A DNA stretch of 64,000 nucleotides from Corynebacterium glucuronolyticum (GTDB lineage: Bacteria > Actinomycetota > Actinomycetes > Mycobacteriales > Mycobacteriaceae). Below, in pieces: positions 9,399 through 19,948 of the stretch. The stretch covers positions 1 through 64,000 of the forward strand of contig JALFAQ010000040.1 in the NCBI GenBank assembly GCA_022772305.1. Reading direction: 5' to 3'. The notes beneath the pieces were generated by a model. The model was not told the DNA's origin, ran no database searches, and saw nothing but the letters and a program-made list of their open reading frames with translations. The position numbers were made by a program, and so were the translations under genes. Every line of letters starts with the position of its first letter. Positions within the stretch are counted from its first letter, which is position 1.

Positions 9399-10745
9399 TT
9401 ACTGTGCCCACCGCATTGAACGGAACCGCCAGATGACACCAATCATGCGAATGAGGATGAACATTCCTAACCCCAGCCACACAGCGGGCAGGCCACCGTC
9501 CAGGTAGTACGCAAGGGCCAGCCCGGGGAGGAATCCCACGACGACACCCGCAATGTTGAGATTGCGGAGGAAGGCCGCGTCGGCAGCACCCAAGAGCACA
9601 CCGTCCAGGCCGAAGACAACACCGGCAAGAACAACCATGACGACAAAGATGAGCCAGACAGCATGCATCTGGTGTTGCACTTCGTCGACAGGCGTGAAGA
9701 TCGCTGGAATGATGCTGTAGCCACATGCGATGATCGCGGCCAACCCGACACCGAAAATGCCGGAGTACCGAGCGACCTTATCCCCGACAGAACGCGCGTA
9801 GGACGTGTTCTTTGTACCCAGTGCTGCACCGACGAGGGTCTGCGCCGCGATCGCCAGCGAATCGAGGATCAAACCGAGGAAGTTCCATAGCTGAATGAGC
9901 ACCTGGTGGGCAGCGAGGGAGGCCGTACCAAATCGCGCGGCAACGGCTGCAGCCGAGATGAAGGCCACTTGGAACGCAAGAGACCGCGCGATGAGATCAC
10001 GACCGAGGATAAGCTGTTCCTTCATCACCGTCGGCTGAGGCTTCCACGAGCCCTTGTGGGCGTAGATAAGGAACCCAACAAAGCAGGCACTGGTGATCGT
10101 TTGGCCAGCGAGGTTGGACCAGGCTGAACCGACGATTCCCATGCGGTCGACGAGGAAAGGCACGGAGAGCGCGGAGGGAATCACGCCCATGAGGGTGAAG
10201 TAGAACGGGGTGCGGGTGTTTTGAATACCACGTAGCCAACCGTTACCGGCCATCGTCATGAGGATCATGGGAATGCCGAGGCTTGCTACTCGTAGCCAGA
10301 TTGTCGCTTCGCCGGCAACACCTGGGTCGTTGGACAGCCACAGCGTCAGCCACGGGGCGGTGATCCACACGAAGAGGCTGATGGCGATGCCAACGAAGAG
10401 GGCAACCCACGTTGCCTGTACGCCTTCGGCGATAGCTCCCTTTTCATCCCCCGCACCGAATTTGCGGGATGCGCGTGCCGTGGTGCCGTAACTGAGGAAG
10501 GTGAGGTTCGTTGTCAGCTGGGACTGAATGGTCGTCGCAGCGCCAAGTGCAGCCAGGTCGACTGCTCCGAGGCGACCAACAACGGCCGTATCCAACAGGA
10601 GGTAGAGCGGCGATGCGGCCAACACGCCCAAGGCAGGAAGTGCGAGCTTGAGGATTGTGCTGAAGCTGACCTTGGTCAGGTCTTCCTCTACAGTCGGTGT
10701 GCCTTCGGCTGCAGTAGACGCTACCTTCTTGGAACCAGACACCAC
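9399..10745 (-). CDS. dinF: MATE-family efflux transporter (DinF)
   Basis: A 448-residue membrane protein with 12 predicted helices in two MATE repeats. Hallmarks include PLYLLLDTAVVGRLGAVDLAALG in the first repeat and the related LDGVLLGAADAAFLRN in the second. MATE proteins export cationic drugs or metabolites using Na+ or H+. It is the last gene of the nusA-infB-rbfA-nrnA run, 159 bp after nrnA, an order I also recall in M. tuberculosis. Start is a GTG at 10745; the first ~25 residues are a hydrophilic cytosolic tail. Substrate unknown. Confidence 0.92.
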   Translation of the reverse strand: MVSGSKKVASTAAEGTPTVEEDLTKVSFSTILKLALPALGVLAASPLYLLLDTAVVGRLGAVDLAALGAATTIQSQLTTNLTFLSYGTTARASRKFGAGDEKGAIAEGVQATWVALFVGIAISLFVWITAPWLTLWLSNDPGVAGEATIWLRVASLGIPMILMTMAGNGWLRGIQNTRTPFYFTLMGVIPSALSVPFLVDRMGIVGSAWSNLAGQTITSACFVGFLIYAHKGSWKPQPTVMKEQLILGRDLIARSLAFQVAFISAAAVAARFGTASLAAHQVLIQLWNFLGLILDSLAIAAQTLVGAALGTKNTSYARSVGDKVARYSGIFGVGLAAIIACGYSIIPAIFTPVDEVQHQMHAVWLIFVVMVVLAGVVFGLDGVLLGAADAAFLRNLNIAGVVVGFLPGLALAYYLDGGLPAVWLGLGMFILIRMIGVIWRFRSMRWAQ

Positions 10746-10904
10746 GTTTTCCTATCTATCACAAGCACGTTGATTAATCGGACCATTGCAGTGTACGTGT
10801 TTTACACGCAACGGACTAACTGCGTTGTGATTTGCCGGCAGCTACGCGTGCTACTAAGCGCGACGCGCTATCGAGCGGATGTGGTGTGTCTGGTTCCGTA
10901 GGCG

Positions 10905-11876
10905 CTACGAATGATCTGTGACGGCTGTGATGAGGTGCTCAATGAGCTCGTCAATGGTGCCCTCATCGGAATAGCCGGCTGCCGGCTCATGGCCGCCACC
11001 GCCGAGGGCGATAGCGAAGCGAGACACGTCGAGGGTGCGCGACCGCAGGCTTACAGTCCACTGACCAGGCCTTTGTTCTTTGAACACGCAGCCCATATCC
11101 GTGTCATCCGTCGCCCGCACGAAGTTGATGAGGGACTCAATGGTAGACTTCGGTCGCCCGTTAATCAGCTCATAGGGTGCGGTAAGACTTGCGATCTTGA
11201 TGTCGCCCGCCTCAAGAACCTGCAGGTTAGAAAGGATCTGACCGTTGAAGCGGAGATCCTGCGTGGTGATGCGATCGACGAGGTCGTACGCGATAGCCTG
11301 CTGGTCGATGCCCGTCGCCACGAGTTTGGAGGCCACCTCGTGCATTGAGGAACCACCCCAGCGGAAGCTGCCGGTGTCGGTGAGCACGCCCGCGTAGAGG
11401 CTGTGGGCGATATCCTTCGTGAGTTCCACGTCGAGAGCGTCAATGAGGTAGTACAGCATGACTGCAGTCGCCTCGGACTCCGCAATCACGAAATTCTTAT
11501 AACCGAAGTTCGTGTTGGACGCGTGGTGGTCGATGACCACTGTCTTGTCCAGCGCTGCGATCTCGTCCTGGAGCGTGCCGGTACGGTCGATGGACGCGCA
11601 GTCAACGGTGACGACTGCGGAGACATCGTCCGGGAAGTGTGCCACGGTGCGGACATCGTCCGCGCCGGGGATCGTGTACAAGTCCTTGGAGAAGCGCTCC
11701 TCCTGGCCAATGAAGCCGTGCGCGTTGACACCCTTTTGCCGGAGCATTGCCACAAGAGCGGTAACCGAACCGATGGCGTCGCCATCGGGGCGGACGTGAC
11801 CAACAACGGCGACCGACGAAGCGTCGACAAGCCTATCGAGCTCCTGCGCGAACTGCTCGGCAAAAGTGGTGAACAT
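10905..11876 (-). CDS. nrnA: DHH/DHHA1 phosphoesterase, NrnA-type oligoribonuclease / pAp phosphatase
   Basis: A 323-residue DHH-family enzyme. The N-terminal domain shows HVRPDGDAIGS, the metal-binding VDCAS, and the family DHH motif (VIDHHASN). The C-terminal DHHA1 domain ends in GGGGHEPAAGY. Relatives degrade short RNA and cyclic-dinucleotide products and dephosphorylate pAp. The gene sits between rbfA and dinF as in other Mycobacteriales. An AAGGAG site precedes the ATG at 11876, and only 23 bp separate it from rbfA. Confidence 0.93.
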   Translation of the reverse strand: MFTTFAEQFAQELDRLVDASSVAVVGHVRPDGDAIGSVTALVAMLRQKGVNAHGFIGQEERFSKDLYTIPGADDVRTVAHFPDDVSAVVTVDCASIDRTGTLQDEIAALDKTVVIDHHASNTNFGYKNFVIAESEATAVMLYYLIDALDVELTKDIAHSLYAGVLTDTGSFRWGGSSMHEVASKLVATGIDQQAIAYDLVDRITTQDLRFNGQILSNLQVLEAGDIKIASLTAPYELINGRPKSTIESLINFVRATDDTDMGCVFKEQRPGQWTVSLRSRTLDVSRFAIALGGGGHEPAAGYSDEGTIDELIEHLITAVTDHS

Positions 11877-11899
11877 AGCTTTCTCCTTACCTCTACGGG

Positions 11900-12322
11900 T
11901 TACTTGTACGGGTTTTCCTCACCAGCAGGGGTCTTGCCCTCGGCGAGCTTGCGCACCTCCTCGTCGCGCGCGCGGGCGCGAGCCAGGAGATCTTCCATGT
12001 GTGCGCGGGATTCTGGAACCGTATCCAGTTCGAAGGAAAGGGTCGGGGTGAACCTGACAGAGAGCTGGTCACCGACTATTTTGCGAAGGCGACCCTTCCA
12101 CCGGTTTAGAGACTCGGCAGCCACAGCGTAATCGGGCTCTTCATCGAGTGTCTTACCACGTACAGTGTAGTACACCGTGGCATCATGCAGGTCACCTGTG
12201 AGAGTGCAATCGGTCACGGTGATGTACTCCAGGTGCCAATCCTTGATCTCGTGCTCAAGTGCGGTGGCGACGATCGTCTGAATTCGCTTCGCCATCCTGC
12301 CGGCCCGTACCTTGTCAGCCAT
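11900..12322 (-). CDS. rbfA: Ribosome-binding factor A
   Basis: A 140-residue RbfA, a type II KH-domain protein that assists late 30S maturation around helix 1 of 16S rRNA. Diagnostic parts are the N-terminal [23 protein letters not shown], then YITVTDC and the strand pattern DATVYYTV. The C-terminus [14 protein letters not shown] leads into a charged tail. The AAGGAGG Shine-Dalgarno lies at the very end of the upstream MMPL gene, whose stop is 10 bp away. It is normally adjacent to infB; here an MMPL transporter separates them. Confidence 0.95.
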   Translation of the reverse strand: MADKVRAGRMAKRIQTIVATALEHEIKDWHLEYITVTDCTLTGDLHDATVYYTVRGKTLDEEPDYAVAAESLNRWKGRLRKIVGDQLSVRFTPTLSFELDTVPESRAHMEDLLARARARDEEVRKLAEGKTPAGEENPYK

Positions 12323-12332
12323 AAAATCCTCC

Positions 12333-14276
12333 TTAAAATCTTTCCGCCCTTTCGATCCTACTTGGCCACCAGAACTTGTCGCCCAGAAGGATCACGAGAG
12401 CGGGGATCAGGATCGTTCGAACCACCAGGGTATCAAGCAACACACCGACGAAGATCACGATGCCAACCTGCGCCAAAGCAACGAGGGGAAGGACGCCAAG
12501 CGCTGCGAAGACGCTCGCCAGCAAGATACCGGCAGAGGTAATAACGCCGCCTGTAGATGCAAGCGCGGTAATGATTCCGTCTCGTGTCCCTTGGTGCACC
12601 GCTTCCTGCCGGGCTCGCGTGACGAGGAAGATCGAGTAGTCGATACCCAGGGCAACGAGGAATACGAACGCGTACAGGGGTGTCTCCGACGCGAACCTCT
12701 CGAAGCCAAAGACGCCTGTGGAGATCCACCAGCCAAGCCCCAGTGCAGCAACGTTCGTGGCAACCACCGAGGCAACCATGATAGCCGGGGCAACAAGGGA
12801 CCTCAGAGCGAAGGCAAGCGCCACAAAGATGAGCCCCAAGACGACGGGGAAGATGAGTCGGCGATCAGCCTGCGCGTAGGTCTCGTTGTCGAGCAGCTGG
12901 GCGTTTTGTCCACCGACGAGGGTTTCTGTTCCCTCGACCTCTGCGCGAAGCGTCTGCACATCCGATCCCGTGACGTTGGCCAGGAACCAGCCGTCGGTCT
13001 CGCCCGCGGGAGTGACCTCACCGGGGAGGCTCTCTAGGATCTGCGGATCCTTGGTAGCGATAACCTCCGGCGTTGCCGACTGGTTGGGGAACTTGTCCTT
13101 CAGCGTATCTGCAGCGATGATCGATTCGGGGGTGTCGATGAACTGGTCGGATTGGTTAATTCCGGTGGTGACGGGGATGAGTCCCAGGCAACAGATGCCG
13201 ATCAGGACGCTGGCAGTGGCTGCGGTGATACCTGGGCGGCTCTTCACGAGGGAGCCGATCTTTTCCCACACGCCGTGGTTCGGGGCCTCGCCAACAACCG
13301 GACGCTTAGGCCAGAAAATCCAACGGCCGAACATGACGAGGACGCCAGGAAGCACGAGCATGGCGAAAATGAAGGCAACGACAATGCCAATTGCCGAGGA
13401 AAGGCCCAGCCCACGCGTGGAGGGCACGGTGGACAGCAACAGGCAAGCAACACCAATGGCGACGGTCAGCGCCGATGCCGCGACAGTCTTCACCGTCGGC
13501 AGCCAGGCGGCAGCCATTGCCTCAAAGCGATCCTCATGGCGAAGCAGCTCGTCCCGGTAACGGGAGATGAGAAGCAACGCGTAGTTCGTACCAGCACCAA
13601 AGACAAGGACGCTCAAAATACCGGTGGACGACTCGTCCCAGATCACGCCCAAGGGTCCGAGAACCCACGTAAACACGGTGGCCGCGACGCGGTCGCCGAT
13701 GGCGATAACGAGCAGCGGAATGATCCACAGAACAGGCGACCTATACGTCACGATAAGCAGCAACGCAACAATGATGCCTGTCACCGTCAGCAGGAGGAAG
13801 TTGGCACCTTCAAAGACGAGAGCCAAGTCTCCCTGGATGGCTGCCGGTCCTGTTACCTGAGCGGTCAGCCCTTCCGGCAGCGCATCGCTTAGGTCAGCGC
13901 GGAGCTCCTTGATAGCCGCGCCGTTTTCTGCACTGCTATCTGATTCCACGGTGGTGGGCATGAGAATAGCCGTACCATCATCGTTGGGGATGGGCGGAGC
14001 GCCCAACTCCTCGGCGATGCCCGCGACCTCTTGGGGATTCACCTCGCCCCCGTTGTCACGCGTGACAAGGACGAAAGCGGTCTTGCCCGAATCATCTCCG
14101 GACTCAGCGGTGACCTTTTCTTGTAGCAAGGCGACTGTGGTCGAATCCGCCTTTTCTGACTTCATTGCTTGGGAGGCCTCCGGCTGATCGAATCCCCCGA
14201 GCGCCATGGCAGCAAATCCCAAAATAATTAGCACTAGCGCAAGCCAGCGAAAGTTTTTCATTGTGGATGTCGACAT
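12333..14276 (-). CDS. MMPL/RND-type transporter inserted between infB and rbfA
   Basis: A 647-residue protein with two copies of the MMPL unit. Each has one helix (residues 8-27 and about 355-375), a large extracytoplasmic domain, and a bundle of five helices. The polar residues expected in the proton path occur as [18 protein letters not shown] in repeat 1 and [17 protein letters not shown] in repeat 2. It is shorter than mycobacterial MmpL3, closer to the YdfJ-like subgroup. Substrate unknown; drugs, fatty acids or lipids are possible. It has its own promoter region after the infB terminator, and a GAAGGAG site precedes the ATG. Only 10 bp separate it from rbfA, so rbfA may depend partly on its promoter. 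Confidence 0.88.
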   Translation of the reverse strand: MSTSTMKNFRWLALVLIILGFAAMALGGFDQPEASQAMKSEKADSTTVALLQEKVTAESGDDSGKTAFVLVTRDNGGEVNPQEVAGIAEELGAPPIPNDDGTAILMPTTVESDSSAENGAAIKELRADLSDALPEGLTAQVTGPAAIQGDLALVFEGANFLLLTVTGIIVALLLIVTYRSPVLWIIPLLVIAIGDRVAATVFTWVLGPLGVIWDESSTGILSVLVFGAGTNYALLLISRYRDELLRHEDRFEAMAAAWLPTVKTVAASALTVAIGVACLLLSTVPSTRGLGLSSAIGIVVAFIFAMLVLPGVLVMFGRWIFWPKRPVVGEAPNHGVWEKIGSLVKSRPGITAATASVLIGICCLGLIPVTTGINQSDQFIDTPESIIAADTLKDKFPNQSATPEVIATKDPQILESLPGEVTPAGETDGWFLANVTGSDVQTLRAEVEGTETLVGGQNAQLLDNETYAQADRRLIFPVVLGLIFVALAFALRSLVAPAIMVASVVATNVAALGLGWWISTGVFGFERFASETPLYAFVFLVALGIDYSIFLVTRARQEAVHQGTRDGIITALASTGGVITSAGILLASVFAALGVLPLVALAQVGIVIFVGVLLDTLVVRTILIPALVILLGDKFWWPSRIERAERF

Positions 14277-14316
14277 GCGACTCCTTCATAGGTTGCGGTC
14301 AAAACGACTTTTACGA

Positions 14317-14327
14317 TACACCGTGTA
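14317..14327. promoter_or_regulatory. Candidate operator upstream of the MMPL gene
   Basis: A perfect 11-bp inverted repeat, TACAC-C-GTGTA, lies 41 bp upstream of the MMPL start, between the infB terminator and the start codon. MMPL genes are often controlled by TetR-family repressors that bind short palindromes, but no regulator gene is adjacent here. Confidence 0.3.
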
Positions 14328-14333
14328 ACACAA

Positions 14334-14380
14334 AAAAACCAAACGTCACCTGCCCTTTTTACAAGACAGGTGACGTTTAA
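14334..14380 (-). terminator. Terminator after infB
   Basis: Read on the minus strand, a 12-bp perfect stem (AAACGTCACCTG with its complement, 14-nt loop) is followed by GGTTTTTTTG. It should end the infB transcript and separate it from the MMPL gene. Confidence 0.85.
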
Positions 14381-14461
14381 CAGTATTTAGTTGTGCTGGT
14401 TAAGGTGCAAAAACCTTCAACCTTTTAGGTAACAGCCTGTTACGCATAAACCGGCTACTGG

Positions 14462-17362
14462 CTACCCCAAATCGCGGGGGACTTCGACCATCTCGTAAAC
14501 CTGGATCTGATCGCCCACGGCGATATCCGGGTAGCTGAGAACCATACCGCATTCGTAGCCGGCCGCGACCTCGGTTGCGTCATCCTTGCCACGACGCAGG
14601 GACTCGATGGTGGCCTTCTCCGCAATGACGTTGCCGTCGCGGGTGAGGCGAACCGTAGCGTTCCTGCGCACCTTGCCGGTCTCGACCATGCAGCCGGCGA
14701 TGAGGCCGACGGCAGAAGCCTTGAACAGCTGGCGGATCTCGGCGGTACCGATTTCCTTCTCCTCGTAGATCGGCTTGAGCATACCCTTGAGAGCGGACTC
14801 CACCTCGTTGATGGCATCGTAGATAACCGTGTAGTAGCGGATATCCACGCCCTCCTGGTGGGCGAGCTCCGTAGCCTTGCCCTCTGCGCGAACGTTGAAG
14901 CCAATGATGATGGCATCAGACGCGGCAGCCAAGGTGACGTTGGTCTCGGTGACAGCACCGACACCACGGTCGATGATGTTGAGCTCGACCTCGTCGTCCA
15001 CCTCGATATTGAGGAGGGAATCCTCCAGGGCTTCCACGGAACCAGCGTTGTCACCCTTGAGGATGAGGTTGAGCTGCTGAGTTTCCTTCAACACAGCATC
15101 CAGATCCTCGAGGGAGATGTGCTTCTTCCGCTTTGCCTGCAGCGCGTTGCGCTTGCGGGCATTTCGCTGGTTGGCAATCTGGCGTGCAACACGATCATCT
15201 TCAACCACGAGGACGGAATCGCCTGCACCTGGGACGCTGTCCAGGCCCTGCACCTGTACGGGGCGCGACGGGAGCGCTTCCTTGACATCGTTGCCATACT
15301 CGTCGAGCATACGACGCACACGGCCGTGTGCATCGCCCACAACGATGGAATCACCGACGCGCAGCGTACCGCGCTGAACGAGGATGGTGGCAACAGGGCC
15401 ACGACCACGGTCGAGATGCGCTTCAATAGCAACACCCTGGGCATCCATCTCCGGGTTAGCGAAGAGCTCCAGCTGGAGATCCGCCGTGAGGACGATGGCC
15501 TCCAACAGAGCATCAATGTTGATGTTCTTCTTCGCGGAGATGTCCACGAACTGGGTATCGCCACCGTACTCTTCCGGAACGAGACCGTACTCGGTGAGCT
15601 GTCCGCGAATCTTGTCCGGGGATGCGCCCTCCTTATCAATCTTGTTCACAGCGACAACGATCGGGATATCTGCAGCCTTCGCGTGGTTAATGGCCTCCAC
15701 CGTCTGTGGCATAACGCCGTCATCGGCAGCGACCACGAGCACGGCGATATCCGTGGACTTGGCGCCACGGGCACGCATAGCGGTAAACGCCTCGTGACCC
15801 GGGGTATCCAGAAATGTGATCTTGCGTGGCTTGTCTTCCACCTCGACCTCAACCTGGTACGCACCGATGCCCTGCGTGATGCCGCCGGCCTCGCCGGAGC
15901 CCACGTTGGAGTGACGGATGGTATCCAGAAGGCGAGTCTTACCGTGGTCAACGTGGCCCATGACGGACACGACGGCCGGGCGACGCTCGAGGTCTTCCTC
16001 ATCGCCTTCGTCCTCGCCGTACTGCAGGTCGAAGCTCTCCAGAAGCTCACGATCCTCGTCCTCCGGCGAGACAACTTCAACCTTGAAGTTCATCTCTTCG
16101 CCGAGCAGCTGCAGCGTTTCATCGGAAACGGATGCCGTTGCGGTGACCATTTCACCAAGGTTGAACAGCGCCTGAACGAGCTGCGAGGCCTCGGTATTGA
16201 TCTTGTCACCGAAATCAGCGAGCGATGCGCCACGCGGAAGGCGAATGGTCTGGCCCTTACCGTCAGGCAGCTTGACGCCGCCAACGACCTTCGGTGCCTT
16301 CATTGCCTCGTATTCTTGGCGCTTCTGACGCTTCGACTTCCGGCCCTTGCGCGGTACGCCACCCGGACGGCCGAATGCACCTGCGGTGCCGCCACGACGA
16401 CCGCCGCGACCGCCCCGTGGCCCACCGAAATTATTGCCAACGTTGTGTCCGCCACGACCGCGACCGCCACGACCACCGCGGCTGTCCTTGGAGGTAGCAG
16501 AGTGGCTCGGCATCTGCCCCGGGCTCGGGTGCGCCGGCATCTGTGTAGGCGACGGACGCTTAGATCCGTGCCCTGCACCTGCCGAGGAACGACCAGGAGC
16601 AGACGAGCGGTGTCCACCGCGGTTGCCACCAGGACGCGGGCCACCGCCACGACCGGACTGGGATCCACCAGCACCCGGACGGCCACCACGGGTACCACCC
16701 GGACGAGGCGGACGGGACGAGCTGCTCGTGGAGAACGGGTTGTTTGCCACACGCGGAGCGCCACCGCGCGGACGCGGGGGCATTCCCGGCTTGGGGCCAG
16801 GCTTCGGTGCAGACTTGTCATTGCCTGCATGAGCTTCGGCGGCCTTATGGGCTGCGGTAGCGGGTGTTGCCTTCGGCGCACCGGGGTTCGGTGCGGGCTT
16901 GCCGCTGGCCTTCGCAGCTTTGGCGGGCGACGGAGTCTTCTCACCCGGCTTGGGGCCAGGCTTCGCAGCCGATGTCTTCTTCTTCGGGGCACTCTTCGGC
17001 TTCGGGGCCGCTGCTGTTTCTTCAGCAACACGCGCCGGCGACGGGTGCGCCTTCGCAGCAGATGGCTTTGCCTTCTCGCCAGGCTTGGGGCCGGGCTTTG
17101 CAGACGTTGTCATCTTCGTGGCATCCGTCGGCTTTGCGGACTTCGTCGTCTTCGCAGCCTTCGTAGACTTCTCCGCCTTTTCCGGCTGCTCCGTCTTCTG
17201 CTGCGCAGCGTAGTGCTCACGCATCTTTCGGATCACCGGCGGCTGGATTGTTGATGATGCCGTCTTTACAAACTCGCCCTGCTCCTTGAGCGTGGCGAGC
17301 AATTCCTTGCTTGTTACCCCGAGCTCTTTAGCGAGCTCGTGGACACGTAGCTTTCCGGGCAC
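14462..17362 (-). CDS. infB: Translation initiation factor IF-2
   Basis: A 966-residue IF-2, the GTPase that brings fMet-tRNA to the 30S start site and drives subunit joining. The N-terminus (GTG start at 17362, AAGGAG upstream) has the IF2_N module ([16 protein letters not shown]). Next comes a long low-complexity stretch (about residues 60-330) rich in K, A, P, then G and R, including three close copies of KPGPKPG. The G domain follows: [16 protein letters not shown] and NKID. Domains II-IV and the C-terminal initiator-tRNA-binding domain are complete. It belongs to the rimP-nusA-ylxR-infB operon and is closed by a strong terminator. Confidence 0.97.
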   Translation of the reverse strand: MPGKLRVHELAKELGVTSKELLATLKEQGEFVKTASSTIQPPVIRKMREHYAAQQKTEQPEKAEKSTKAAKTTKSAKPTDATKMTTSAKPGPKPGEKAKPSAAKAHPSPARVAEETAAAPKPKSAPKKKTSAAKPGPKPGEKTPSPAKAAKASGKPAPNPGAPKATPATAAHKAAEAHAGNDKSAPKPGPKPGMPPRPRGGAPRVANNPFSTSSSSRPPRPGGTRGGRPGAGGSQSGRGGGPRPGGNRGGHRSSAPGRSSAGAGHGSKRPSPTQMPAHPSPGQMPSHSATSKDSRGGRGGRGRGGHNVGNNFGGPRGGRGGRRGGTAGAFGRPGGVPRKGRKSKRQKRQEYEAMKAPKVVGGVKLPDGKGQTIRLPRGASLADFGDKINTEASQLVQALFNLGEMVTATASVSDETLQLLGEEMNFKVEVVSPEDEDRELLESFDLQYGEDEGDEEDLERRPAVVSVMGHVDHGKTRLLDTIRHSNVGSGEAGGITQGIGAYQVEVEVEDKPRKITFLDTPGHEAFTAMRARGAKSTDIAVLVVAADDGVMPQTVEAINHAKAADIPIVVAVNKIDKEGASPDKIRGQLTEYGLVPEEYGGDTQFVDISAKKNINIDALLEAIVLTADLQLELFANPEMDAQGVAIEAHLDRGRGPVATILVQRGTLRVGDSIVVGDAHGRVRRMLDEYGNDVKEALPSRPVQVQGLDSVPGAGDSVLVVEDDRVARQIANQRNARKRNALQAKRKKHISLEDLDAVLKETQQLNLILKGDNAGSVEALEDSLLNIEVDDEVELNIIDRGVGAVTETNVTLAAASDAIIIGFNVRAEGKATELAHQEGVDIRYYTVIYDAINEVESALKGMLKPIYEEKEIGTAEIRQLFKASAVGLIAGCMVETGKVRRNATVRLTRDGNVIAEKATIESLRRGKDDATEVAAGYECGMVLSYPDIAVGDQIQVYEMVEVPRDLG

Positions 17363-17503
17363 TGTACTCCTTGTTTATCTGGTTAGGTCACGTGTAGCCC
17401 ACCGAATTGGCACCACCGTGTAATAGGTGGCCCGAAAAGCCAAGTCGTGCGACTACCGTGACATAGTCTGGACTTTCATCGCTGATGCTTCATCGTGTGC
17501 TCA

Positions 17504-17995
17504 TCAGTTACTAGGGTCTTTCTTTGTCGTAGTCATACCGCAATCAGCGGAGGATTCTCGGATGTTCATCCCCGCCTGCGCGGCTTCCGCGCGCGAAATG
17601 AATTCACGCACCATAGAGGTATCCGGATTCTCCTTCAACCTCAGCGCCCGGCGAAACGCCCGGCGCTTTTCTGCAATGTCATACGCTTCCAACGTGGGGG
17701 TCAGCCACGCGCCTCGCCCCGGAAGCTTTCGCTGTGGGTCAGGAATAACACGATGAGGCGCTTCCCTATCCGCAACGACACGAAGTAGATCAGTATCTGG
17801 CAGTACGCGACGTGTCGCGATACAGGTTCGAATTCTGGTGCGCGGCGTATCTACTGAGCAGTCAGTACTTGTTGTTTTGTCTGCCTTGTCAGCTACCACC
17901 TGCAGCACCACACCTCCGAGCCTTGCACTAGCCACATCTACTTCTTCTATAAAAGAACTCGTGCTCACCGGTGTGAACAACGAGCCGTATGACAT
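17504..17995 (-). CDS. ylxR: YlxR/DUF448 RNA-binding protein
   Basis: A protein between nusA and infB carrying the YlxR fold: RTCIATRRVLPDTDLLRVV, then VIPDPQRKLPGRGAWL and the helix EKRRAFRRAL. YlxR proteins bind RNA, and the Bacillus protein modulates RNase P. The frame is open to 18079. I prefer the ATG at 17995, which has AGGTGG 7 nt upstream and gives 163 residues. This is still longer than the usual ~90-110, leaving an unusual N-terminal extension of ~50 residues. A later non-ATG start is possible. The usual CxxC pair of the family is reduced to one Cys in the IRTCIATRR stretch. Confidence 0.8.
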   Translation of the reverse strand: MSYGSLFTPVSTSSFIEEVDVASARLGGVVLQVVADKADKTTSTDCSVDTPRTRIRTCIATRRVLPDTDLLRVVADREAPHRVIPDPQRKLPGRGAWLTPTLEAYDIAEKRRAFRRALRLKENPDTSMVREFISRAEAAQAGMNIRESSADCGMTTTKKDPSN

Positions 17996-18229
17996 GTTAC
18001 GCCACCTACTCCGCTTTTGTGAAAAATAACGGTGCAGGTGGCGTACGCGCTTGAGGTTAAAGCTCGTGACAAAAGCCACAAATGTAATTTAGCCAGAAGA
18101 CTCGGCGGCAGAATCGGACGAACACCAGACCGCCTTGCGCTCCTTTCCTAAGCTGCTCGACTCTTCCGGCTGACATGTGCGTGCTATTGGACTCCCTTAT
18201 ACGTCCCAGCAGTCAGCCCTCGATGCTGT

Positions 18230-19222
18230 TTACGATTCGTCGGAACGAATGTCGATCTTCCAACCGGTCAAACGTGCTGCGAGACGCGCATTCTGGCCTT
18301 CCTTGCCGATCGCAAGCGACAGCTGGTAGTCCGGAACGGTCACACGCGCGACTTGGTTTTCGGCATCGAGGACCTCCACGCCAACAACCTTCGACGGCGC
18401 AAGCGAATTGCCCACGTAGGTGGCGGGATCCTCGTCATAATCAATGATGTCGATTTTCTCACCACGCAGCTCACGCATGACGTTGTTCACACGCTGACCC
18501 TTAGGGCCAATGCAGGCACCCTTGGCATTCACACCCTTGGTGGTCGCATGCACTGCAATCTTTGAGCGGTGGCCTGCCTCGCGGGCAATGCCGACGATTT
18601 CCACGTCGCCCGACTCGACCTCAGGAACTTCTAGTTCGAAGAGGCGACGGACAAGTTCCGGGTGTGTACGAGAAAGCGAGATCTGCAGAGAGCCGCGTCC
18701 CTTGCCCACACCAACGATGTAGCACTTCACGCGATCGCCGTGTTGGAGAGTCTCCCCCGGGATCTGCTCGCCAGGCAGCAAAATACCGTCCTGCCCCTGC
18801 AGCTCCGTGCCGAGCCTGACCACAGCGATACCGCGCTCATTTGCCCGAGCATCGGCCTGAACTACGCCGGAGACGCACTTGCCTTCAAGTTCTGCGTATT
18901 CATCGAAGTCGCGATCCGTTTTCACCTCACGAAGGCGACGGTAGACAGCATCGCGCACAACGCTTGCACCGAGGCGGCCAAAGTCCTCCGGAGTTTCATC
19001 CTGCTCGGAGATGATTTCGCCTTCCTCATCGCGCTCAATGGCGAACACGGTCACGGCGCCAGTGTCCGGGTCAATTTCTACGCGTGCGCTGGATTCGTCC
19101 TCCAGGTGGTGTGCCTGAAGATAGGCGCGGTGCAATCCCTGGGCGATGGTGGTGAGAAGGTCTTCAATGGAGATCCCCTTCTCCTTCTCCAGTGCGCGGA
19201 GCGCGGACATATCGATATTCAC
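18230..19222 (-). CDS. nusA: Transcription termination/antitermination factor NusA
   Basis: A 330-residue NusA that binds RNA polymerase and nascent RNA to modulate pausing, termination and rRNA antitermination. Order: N-terminal RNAP-binding domain (residues 1-~120), S1 domain (GKCVSGVVQADARANERGIAVV), and KH1 and KH2 with GVNAKGACIGPKGQRVNNV and ALAIGKEGQNARLAARLTGW. It ends directly after KH2 and lacks the acidic repeats of proteobacterial NusA, as is usual in actinomycetes. The GTG start at 19222 has AAGAGG upstream. ylxR follows 234 bp downstream. Confidence 0.96.
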   Translation of the reverse strand: MNIDMSALRALEKEKGISIEDLLTTIAQGLHRAYLQAHHLEDESSARVEIDPDTGAVTVFAIERDEEGEIISEQDETPEDFGRLGASVVRDAVYRRLREVKTDRDFDEYAELEGKCVSGVVQADARANERGIAVVRLGTELQGQDGILLPGEQIPGETLQHGDRVKCYIVGVGKGRGSLQISLSRTHPELVRRLFELEVPEVESGDVEIVGIAREAGHRSKIAVHATTKGVNAKGACIGPKGQRVNNVMRELRGEKIDIIDYDEDPATYVGNSLAPSKVVGVEVLDAENQVARVTVPDYQLSLAIGKEGQNARLAARLTGWKIDIRSDES

Positions 19223-19377
19223 TTGTTTTACCTCTTGCGTAGTTGATAGCGTGAATGGTTAGCTCGTGTACACATTATCGCAGCAACACGGTCACTGCTG
19301 CAGCAGCCACTGCCACACACGCAGGAACCCGCGACGATGTCACGAATTCTGCTGCAGTGACTGGTGTTTCGCACGTG

Positions 19378-19920
19378 CTACTCCTCAAATGGTTCTTGCG
19401 AAAGAGCGGCCTCATTTTTTGGCGCGCCGTTAAACTCAATTTCTACCACGGCGTGCGTAACATCGCGTAACGCGACGGCCTTCCTCTTCGCTTTCTTGTT
19501 GCCTTTCTTTCCCTCCGAGTAGACGAGCATGACCTGCTCCTCGTCGGGGCTTAGGGCACCAATGCGATAGATAGCTGGCTCTTCCCCGGTCAGGGTAACG
19601 CGTGCTGCCCGCCCCTGGTTTCGTGCCCATTGATACGGACGTGTGAGAGGCTCATCGATGCCGGGGGTGGAAACCTCCAGGTTGTACCCTGCACCGAAGG
19701 AAAGGCCGCCGGAAGCTTCCTTCTCGTCGAACGCCTGCGACAAGGCCGTGGAGTACTCTCCCACCGCGTCAATATCAGGATCGGATTCAGAATCGACAAT
19801 CACCGTCACAGTTGACTTAGGACCAGCCGCCACCGTCTTAATGCGGAGGGGGAACAGACCCCAAGGCGTACCGGTTTCGGTTGCTATATCGAGCAAAATC
19901 TTTTCTGATGGAAGTGCCAT
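19378..19920 (-). CDS. rimP: Ribosome maturation factor RimP
   Basis: A 180-residue RimP, which aids assembly of the 30S head by helping S12 to load. Family landmarks are the N-terminal LLDIATETGTPWG, the strand-turn TVTVIVDSE followed by DIDAVGEYSTALSQAFD, the conserved LEVSTPGIDEPLTRPYQW, and the C-terminal SH3-like domain (VTLTGEEPAIYRIGAL...VALRDVTHAVVEIEF). First gene of the nusA/infB operon; its ATG at 19920 is nearly back to back with the divergent lipoprotein gene. No strong Shine-Dalgarno is seen, so the mRNA may be leaderless. Confidence 0.94.
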   Translation of the reverse strand: MALPSEKILLDIATETGTPWGLFPLRIKTVAAGPKSTVTVIVDSESDPDIDAVGEYSTALSQAFDEKEASGGLSFGAGYNLEVSTPGIDEPLTRPYQWARNQGRAARVTLTGEEPAIYRIGALSPDEEQVMLVYSEGKKGNKKAKRKAVALRDVTHAVVEIEFNGAPKNEAALSQEPFEE

Positions 19921-19948
19921 GCCCTAAATGGTACCGGTTACCGCATAC

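Noticed and set aside
14858..17254. A 798-codon open frame on the plus strand opposite infB
   Set aside because: It mirrors the codon bias of infB on the other strand, has no family motif, and infB is certain.
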